Shown in pieces: positions 60,116 through 64,000 of a DNA stretch of 64,000 bases. The DNA lies in assembly GCF_026241755.1 (NCBI RefSeq), contig NZ_JAPJDA010000007.1, positions 93,463-157,462 on the forward strand. The letters are read 5' to 3'. The notes beneath the pieces were generated by a model that was given only the letters and a program-made list of their open reading frames with translations, was not told where the DNA came from and ran no database searches. Position 1 is the stretch's first letter; the number at the start of each line of letters is the position of its first letter. Origin of the DNA: Salinimicrobium profundisediminis. GTDB taxonomy: Bacteria > Bacteroidota > Bacteroidia > Flavobacteriales > Flavobacteriaceae. Made by a program: the position numbers and the translations under genes.

Positions 60116-60140
60116 AGCCCGGCAATAGTCGGGTTTTTTT
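60116..60140 (+). terminator. Orphan intrinsic terminator
   Basis: AAGCCCG-GCAATAGT-CGGGTT and a T-run on the plus strand. No plus-strand gene precedes it for over a kilobase; may end an unannotated small RNA or an antisense transcript from the satD promoter region. Confidence 0.5.
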
Positions 60141-60362
60141 ATGCACAATTCTTTCGATCTATAGCTGGATTCCCGGGGCTGCATGATAAATATCATTATT
60201 TAAACCTTAGAGAGTGAGTATCTTTAATATGCTGGTTAATAAATGTTTTAAGCTGAAAATGACGGAAACCAGTCACAGCTCTCTTTAGAAAGACCTGGAA
60301 GACTGAAAGAATTTCAGAGTCTTTATAATAGTAAGTTGGGAAGCCTTCCAATTGCAAGTTCC

Positions 60363-60378
60363 AGAGGATTAATCCTCT
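60363..60378. promoter_or_regulatory. Palindrome upstream of the TonB-like gene
   Basis: AGAGGATT|AATCCTCT, a perfect 16-bp palindrome 40 bp before the ATG at 60419. Operator or 5'-UTR hairpin. Confidence 0.4.
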
Positions 60379-60418
60379 TGATATAAAGCTTTAGTAGTTA
60401 ATTTCTAAATCTACTGTT

Positions 60419-61162
60419 ATGCAATTCAAAAAGAACCCAAAAGCAGATCTTGGAAGAAGGAGCATGATTTTTTTCCAGGTGGGACTTATAATAATGCTCG
60501 GCCTCACTTATTATGGTTTGGAATGGAGATCTTATGGCAGTGAAGATGTTGACCTTCAGGAAGTGCAGGTGACCGATTTTGACCAGGAAGATATTCCAAT
60601 TACACAACTCAACACCCCTCCACCGCCTCCGCCACCTCCACCCCCGCCAATGCCCGAAGTGATAGAAGTTGTAGAAGATAAAATGGAGGTTGAGGAAACA
60701 GAGATACGCTCTACCGAAACCAGCCAGGAAGATAAGATAGAGAAGATCATTGAGGTAGAAGAAGTGGCCTATGAAGAGGAAGAAGAAGAGATTGAAAAAG
60801 TGCCTTTTATGGTCGTTCAACAAATACCAACTTACCCGGGTTGTGAAGGTATTAAGGACAAGGATGAGCAGAAAAAGTGTATGTCTCAAAAGATCGATGC
60901 CCATGTAAGGAAGCATTTCAATGTTCGGATTAGTGAAGAACTGGGGCTCACCGGCATGAACAGGATTTATGTTGTCTTTAAGATCAATGAAAAAGGAGAT
61001 GTTGCCGATATTAGGGCACGAGGGCCCAATAAGAGGCTGGAAGAGGAAGCAGCACGTGTTGTGAGGTTGTTACCTAAAATGATTCCCGGCAGGCAAAGGG
61101 AAAAACCGGTATCAGTAGAATACTCCCTGCCAATAATGTACGAAGTACGGGACCAAATTTAA
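60419..61162 (+). CDS. TonB-like energy transducer
   Basis: 247 aa. N-terminal TM (SMIFFQVGLIIMLGLTYYGLEW), a proline stretch (11 P in a row from about residue 67) followed by a very acidic linker to about residue 128, and a C-terminal TonB domain (about 165-247; MNRIYVVFKINEKGDVADIRARGPNKRLEEEAARVVRLLP). The insert PTYPGCEGIKDKDEQKKCMSQKIDAHVRKHFN, with a Cys pair, is the Bacteroidota-style GCxxxxxxxxxxxC motif. It transmits proton-motive force to receptors such as the one at 53787 (inference). Terminator follows. Confidence 0.9.
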   Translation: MQFKKNPKADLGRRSMIFFQVGLIIMLGLTYYGLEWRSYGSEDVDLQEVQVTDFDQEDIPITQLNTPPPPPPPPPPPMPEVIEVVEDKMEVEETEIRSTETSQEDKIEKIIEVEEVAYEEEEEEIEKVPFMVVQQIPTYPGCEGIKDKDEQKKCMSQKIDAHVRKHFNVRISEELGLTGMNRIYVVFKINEKGDVADIRARGPNKRLEEEAARVVRLLPKMIPGRQREKPVSVEYSLPIMYEVRDQI

Positions 61163-61179
61163 ATCTAAAAAATATGACC

Positions 61180-61217
61180 AAAAAACCCCTTCAAGGTTCT
61201 CACTTTGAAGGGGTTTT
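61180..61217. terminator. Terminator after the TonB-like gene
   Basis: AAACCCCTTCAA and TTGAAGGGGTTT, about 12 bp with a loop, followed by T/A-rich sequence; convergent with asnB, so probably bidirectional. Confidence 0.85.
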
Positions 61218-61276
61218 ATATTAACAGCAATGATTACAGCTAATTTGGCTGAACATTAACGCGAGATTAAAGCCTG

Positions 61277-62968
61277 TTAAATTGCAGCTTTCTTTTCTTC
61301 TTTTTTATAGGCATCTGAATGAACATTGGCAACAGCTCTTCCCGATGGATCGTTCATATTCCTGAATGATTCATCCCACTCTAAAGCTGTAGGCGTACTA
61401 CAGGCTACAGATGGTACCGATGGTACTGAGAGGGCAGCGGCATCACTCGGGAAATGCTCAGTGAAAATTGAGCGGTAAAAGAACTCTTCCTTGCTCTTTG
61501 GCGGTTGCACCGGGAACCTGAAATGGGCATTCTTAAGTTGCTCATCACTTACCTGTGTATTCACCATCTCCTTAAGCGTATCAATCCAGCTGTACCCAAC
61601 TCCGTCAGAGAATTGTTCTTTTTGCCTCCAGGCCACACTTTCGGGAAGATAGTCTTCAAAAGCTTTTCGCAGCACCCATTTTTCCATGCGTTCACCATTG
61701 ATCATTTTGTCCTGAGGGTTGATGCGCATGGCAACATCCATAAATTCTTTATCAAGAAAGGGCACTCTCCCTTCAATACCCCAGGCACAAAGCGATTTAT
61801 TAGCCCTAAGACAATCGTACTGGTGTAGTTTATCCAGTTTTCTCACGGTTTCTTCATGAAACTCTTTGGCATTGGGAGCCTTGTGAAAATACAGGTAACC
61901 CCCAAAAATCTCGTCTGCACCTTCTCCCGAAAGTACCATTTTAATCCCCATAGCTTTAATAGCCCTGGCCATTAGATACATAGGCGTGGAAGCCCTTATC
62001 GTGGTCACATCATAAGTTTCCAGTTGATAAACCACGTCTTTAATGGCATCAATACCTTCCTGAATGGTAAATTCTATTTCGTGGTGAACCGTATCCAGGT
62101 GCTCTGCCACTTTTTTGGCCGCAGCAAGATCGGGTGAACCTTCAAGACCAATGGCGAAGGAGTGAAGTCGCGGCCACCAGGCAGCATCGGCATCGTCACT
62201 CTCAATTCGTTTATCTGAATATTTTTTTGCTAAAGCTGAAGTGATCGAAGAATCAAGCCCCCCGGAAAGAAGCACCCCGTAAGGAACATCACTCATCAAT
62301 TGCCGGTGTACGGCAGCCTCAAGGGCCTTCCGCAGTTCAGCGATGCTGGTTTCGTTGTTCTTTACGTTCTCATAATCCATCCAGTCTCTTTGATACCAGC
62401 GTTGAAAACCTTCTTCTTCACTTGATAAATAATGTCCCGGAGGAAATAATTCTATCTTGGTGCAATGGCCTTCCAGTGCCTTTAGTTCTGAAGCCACGTA
62501 AAAAGTTCCGTTGGCATCCCAACCTATGTAAAGAGGGATAATACCCATGTGGTCGCGTGCAATTAAGTACTCATCTCTCTCGGCATCATAAATGGCAAAG
62601 CCGAAGATCCCATTCATTTCGTCAAGGAACTTTGCACCTTTATCCCGGTAAAGCGGAAGGATCACTTCACAATCAGATTCTGTCTGGAAATTATAAGCTC
62701 CTTCAAACTGCTTACGCAGCTCCCTGTGATTATAAATTTCACCATTGGCAGCAAGCACAAGATTTTGGTCTTCACTTATTAAAGGTTGTTTTCCAGAAGT
62801 AGGGTCAACTATAGCCAGTCTTTCATGGGCCAAAATAGCTTTTTCGTTACTGTAGATCCCGCTCCAATCGGGCCCGCGGTGACGCAGGCATTTCGCCATA
62901 CTTAAAAGGCGGGGCCTTAAAGATTCAGATGATTCTTTTAATTCGAAAGCACATACAATTCCACACAC
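61277..62968 (-). CDS. asnB: Asparagine synthase (glutamine-hydrolysing)
   Basis: 563 aa. GTG start at 62966-62968; the start is fixed because Cys2 (MCGIVCAFEL) is the glutaminase nucleophile. Class II amidotransferase domain 1-200 (ILAHERLAIVDPTSGKQPL, ANGEIYNHRELR), synthetase domain after with the PPi-loop GVLLSGGLDSSI and VLSGEGADEIFGGYLYFHKAP. Makes Asn from Asp, Gln and ATP. The extra about 40 residues at the C-terminus (SVPSVPSVACSTPTALEWDESFRNMNDPSGRA) match the AsnB group of E. coli. Confidence 0.97.
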   Translation of the reverse strand: MCGIVCAFELKESSESLRPRLLSMAKCLRHRGPDWSGIYSNEKAILAHERLAIVDPTSGKQPLISEDQNLVLAANGEIYNHRELRKQFEGAYNFQTESDCEVILPLYRDKGAKFLDEMNGIFGFAIYDAERDEYLIARDHMGIIPLYIGWDANGTFYVASELKALEGHCTKIELFPPGHYLSSEEEGFQRWYQRDWMDYENVKNNETSIAELRKALEAAVHRQLMSDVPYGVLLSGGLDSSITSALAKKYSDKRIESDDADAAWWPRLHSFAIGLEGSPDLAAAKKVAEHLDTVHHEIEFTIQEGIDAIKDVVYQLETYDVTTIRASTPMYLMARAIKAMGIKMVLSGEGADEIFGGYLYFHKAPNAKEFHEETVRKLDKLHQYDCLRANKSLCAWGIEGRVPFLDKEFMDVAMRINPQDKMINGERMEKWVLRKAFEDYLPESVAWRQKEQFSDGVGYSWIDTLKEMVNTQVSDEQLKNAHFRFPVQPPKSKEEFFYRSIFTEHFPSDAAALSVPSVPSVACSTPTALEWDESFRNMNDPSGRAVANVHSDAYKKEEKKAAI

Positions 62969-63112
62969 AATAATCTAATTTTAAATTTGTATACGATGAG
63001 TCACAAATATCTAATAAAAATTTAGTAAGACTAATATTTAGAACAATAATTTTCTTTGAATTAGTTAAAATTATTATGGAAAAACCAAATTATTACTGAA
63101 GAAAGAAACTCT

Positions 63113-63125
63113 AAAATGCCATTTT
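63113..63125. repeat. Dispersed palindrome copy (asnB-DUF4494 gap)
   Basis: AAAATG-C-CATTTT, followed by TGAGGGGTC; 145 bp upstream of asnB and 228 bp upstream of DUF4494. Confidence 0.8.
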
Positions 63126-63324
63126 TGAGGGGTCTAACCTGAAGGAGATTAGGTGAATTAAAACCAGGAGTAGATTTGAGTGGTCCGGAAGCCCGAATCT
63201 TAAACACAAATTCTGAAAATATATAGAAATATTCATTGTGTTGAAGTTCAGGTGTTAAAGAAATAGTTTTTCAATTTGTGAATATCTATTACTGAATTCT
63301 TTTAGGAACACCTGTCTAAAATGA

Positions 63325-63332
63325 TATTTTTG
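63325..63332 (+). promoter_or_regulatory. -7 box of the DUF4494 gene
   Basis: TATTTTTG, exact TAnnTTTG, 20 bp upstream of the ATG at 63353; a TTT stands about 21 bp upstream. Confidence 0.45.
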
Positions 63333-63352
63333 GCACCCTAAAAAAATGAACT

Positions 63353-63892
63353 ATGAGCGTTATTTGGTATGAATGTAAGGTGAAATACAGAAAAACACAT
63401 GAGACGGGAGAGCAGAAGGTGACAACCGATACTTACCTGCTTGATGCGGTTTCTTATACAGAGGCCGAATCTCGAATCACAGAGGAGATGAAAACCTTTA
63501 CCAACGAAGACTTCAGGATCATGAACATCAAAGTGGCGAATTTTTCGGAAGTTCATCCTTTTGAAAATTCTGACAGATGGTTCAAATCAAAAGTTTCCCT
63601 GATAGCACTCGATGAGGAGAGCGGGAAGGAAAGAAAAACGAATATTTATCTGCTTGTCCAGGCCAACGACATAAAAGAGGCTTTTGAGAACACTACTACG
63701 GCAATGGCCGATACTATGGGAGATTACACCATTCCCGCAATTACCGAATCTCCAATCTTGGATGTTTTCCCATACTTTACAGGGGAAGAAGAGCAGTTAG
63801 AAAAATTTGGTGTTGAGACTTCAAATACTTCGGAAGACGATGTTGCCGAAGAAATTTCAGAAGAAGTTTCAGAAGAATCAGAAGCGGTTTAA
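63353..63892 (+). CDS. DUF4494 protein
   Basis: 179 aa. MSVIWYECKVKYRKTHETGEQKVTTDTYLLDAVSYTEAESRITEEM with NIKVANFSEVHPFENSDRWFKSKVSLIALDEESGKERKTNIYLLVQANDIKEAFENT is the DUF4494 family, a duplicated small alpha-beta domain found in Bacteroidota. The C-terminal 35 residues are an acidic tail (EEISEEVSEESEAV). Function unknown; cytoplasmic. Confidence 0.88.
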   Translation: MSVIWYECKVKYRKTHETGEQKVTTDTYLLDAVSYTEAESRITEEMKTFTNEDFRIMNIKVANFSEVHPFENSDRWFKSKVSLIALDEESGKERKTNIYLLVQANDIKEAFENTTTAMADTMGDYTIPAITESPILDVFPYFTGEEEQLEKFGVETSNTSEDDVAEEISEEVSEESEAV

Positions 63893-63922
63893 CTTCAGTC
63901 ATAACAGGCTTCCAAAAATGGC

Positions 63923-63957
63923 AAAAGAGGCTGTCTGAAAAGGCAGCCTCTTTTTTG
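63923..63957 (+). terminator. GGCTGTCT-type terminator of the DUF4494 gene
   Basis: AAAAGAGGCTG and CAGCCTCTTTT (11 bp) around TCTGAAAAGG, then T-run. A half site of the dispersed palindrome (CAAAAATGGC) lies just ahead. Confidence 0.85.
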
Positions 63958-64000
63958 TATAAAAAGTTATAGCTGCTTATTTTTAGGCTATGAGCAGAAA

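Larger units (their letters stand above)
59937..60418. other. Non-coding stretch with an orphan terminator and a palindrome
   Basis: 482 bp without a credible ORF. A terminator-like hairpin followed by seven T lies at 60116-60140 on the plus strand with no gene ahead of it. A 16-bp palindrome AGAGGATTAATCCTCT (60363-60378) lies 40 bp upstream of the TonB-like gene. Confidence 0.6.
62969..63352. other. Divergent asnB/DUF4494 gap without a gene
   Basis: 384 bp containing one exact dispersed-palindrome copy (63113-63125) and a variant (AAAATGATATTTTT, 63318-63331). The variant overlaps the DUF4494 -7 box. No ORF of note. Confidence 0.6.

Noticed and set aside
60398..60916. 172-codon minus-strand frame opposite the TonB-like gene
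   Set aside because: It is the mirror of a proline- and glutamate-rich coding region (poly-Pro becomes poly-Gly/Trp-Arg) and has no start context or promoter.

Overview
The window looks like a chromosomal segment of a marine-type Flavobacteriaceae (Bacteroidota), in the Gramella/Salegentibacter/Salinimicrobium range. That placement is my inference from protein style and has not been searched. Supporting signs are TAnnTTTG -7 promoter boxes, A-rich translation starts, a bacillithiol-type YtxJ protein, many lipoproteins with Bacteroidota lipoboxes, LytTR regulators paired with LytS-like kinases, 2TM-domain proteins, DUF4136/DUF4494/SatD families and a TonB-dependent receptor with a carboxypeptidase-like N-domain. 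No prophage, insertion sequence with a transposase, CRISPR array, rRNA or tRNA was seen.

Layout. 1-9.2 kb: 5' end of clpB, ytxJ, a charged small protein, divergent fahA/glyA, a thioesterase plus glutamine-cyclotransferase lipoprotein pair, the SRP RNA with a textbook promoter, an SDR, a transaldolase and a TlpA-like lipoprotein. 9.3-22.8 kb: an ABC-F ATPase, small membrane proteins, a DUF4136 lipoprotein, pheT, recG, an M1 aminopeptidase, a hemerythrin-PAS protein and a frameshifted glutathione peroxidase. 23-41.3 kb: a U32 protein with its own ferredoxin, ppc, a cupin, a glycogen-synthase-like enzyme, a SulP transporter with an unusual leader and 3' region, a TPR histidine kinase with a LytTR regulator, a conserved unknown protein, glycogen phosphorylase and a PhzF protein. 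41.4-50.4 kb: an LLM oxidoreductase, the ybbP-ybbA/tesA locus, DinB, two cassette-like orphan genes with an attC-like inverted repeat, an EEP-family protein and a response regulator. 50.5-64 kb: a LytTR/2TM/LytS locus, a TonB-dependent receptor, an S41 protease, a SatD-DUF3307 operon under a palindromic operator array, a TonB-like protein, asnB and DUF4494.

Most genes are housekeeping or central carbon metabolism (glyA, tal, ppc, glgA-like, glgP, asnB) mixed with envelope functions and three signalling loci. The most unusual content is non-coding or small: (1) a dispersed palindrome, AAAATGNCATTTT, with 13 exact copies, ten of them intergenic and several just after stop codons; (2) an autoregulated-looking operon of SatD (palm/cyclase-like motifs plus HTH) and the membrane protein DUF3307; (3) a SulP leader with a 15-codon ORF ending Pro-Pro-stop; (4) a (TC)23 tract and a 52-bp perfect palindrome after sulP; (5) cassette-like genes with an attC-like repeat; (6) unannotated small membrane proteins of about 50 aa.
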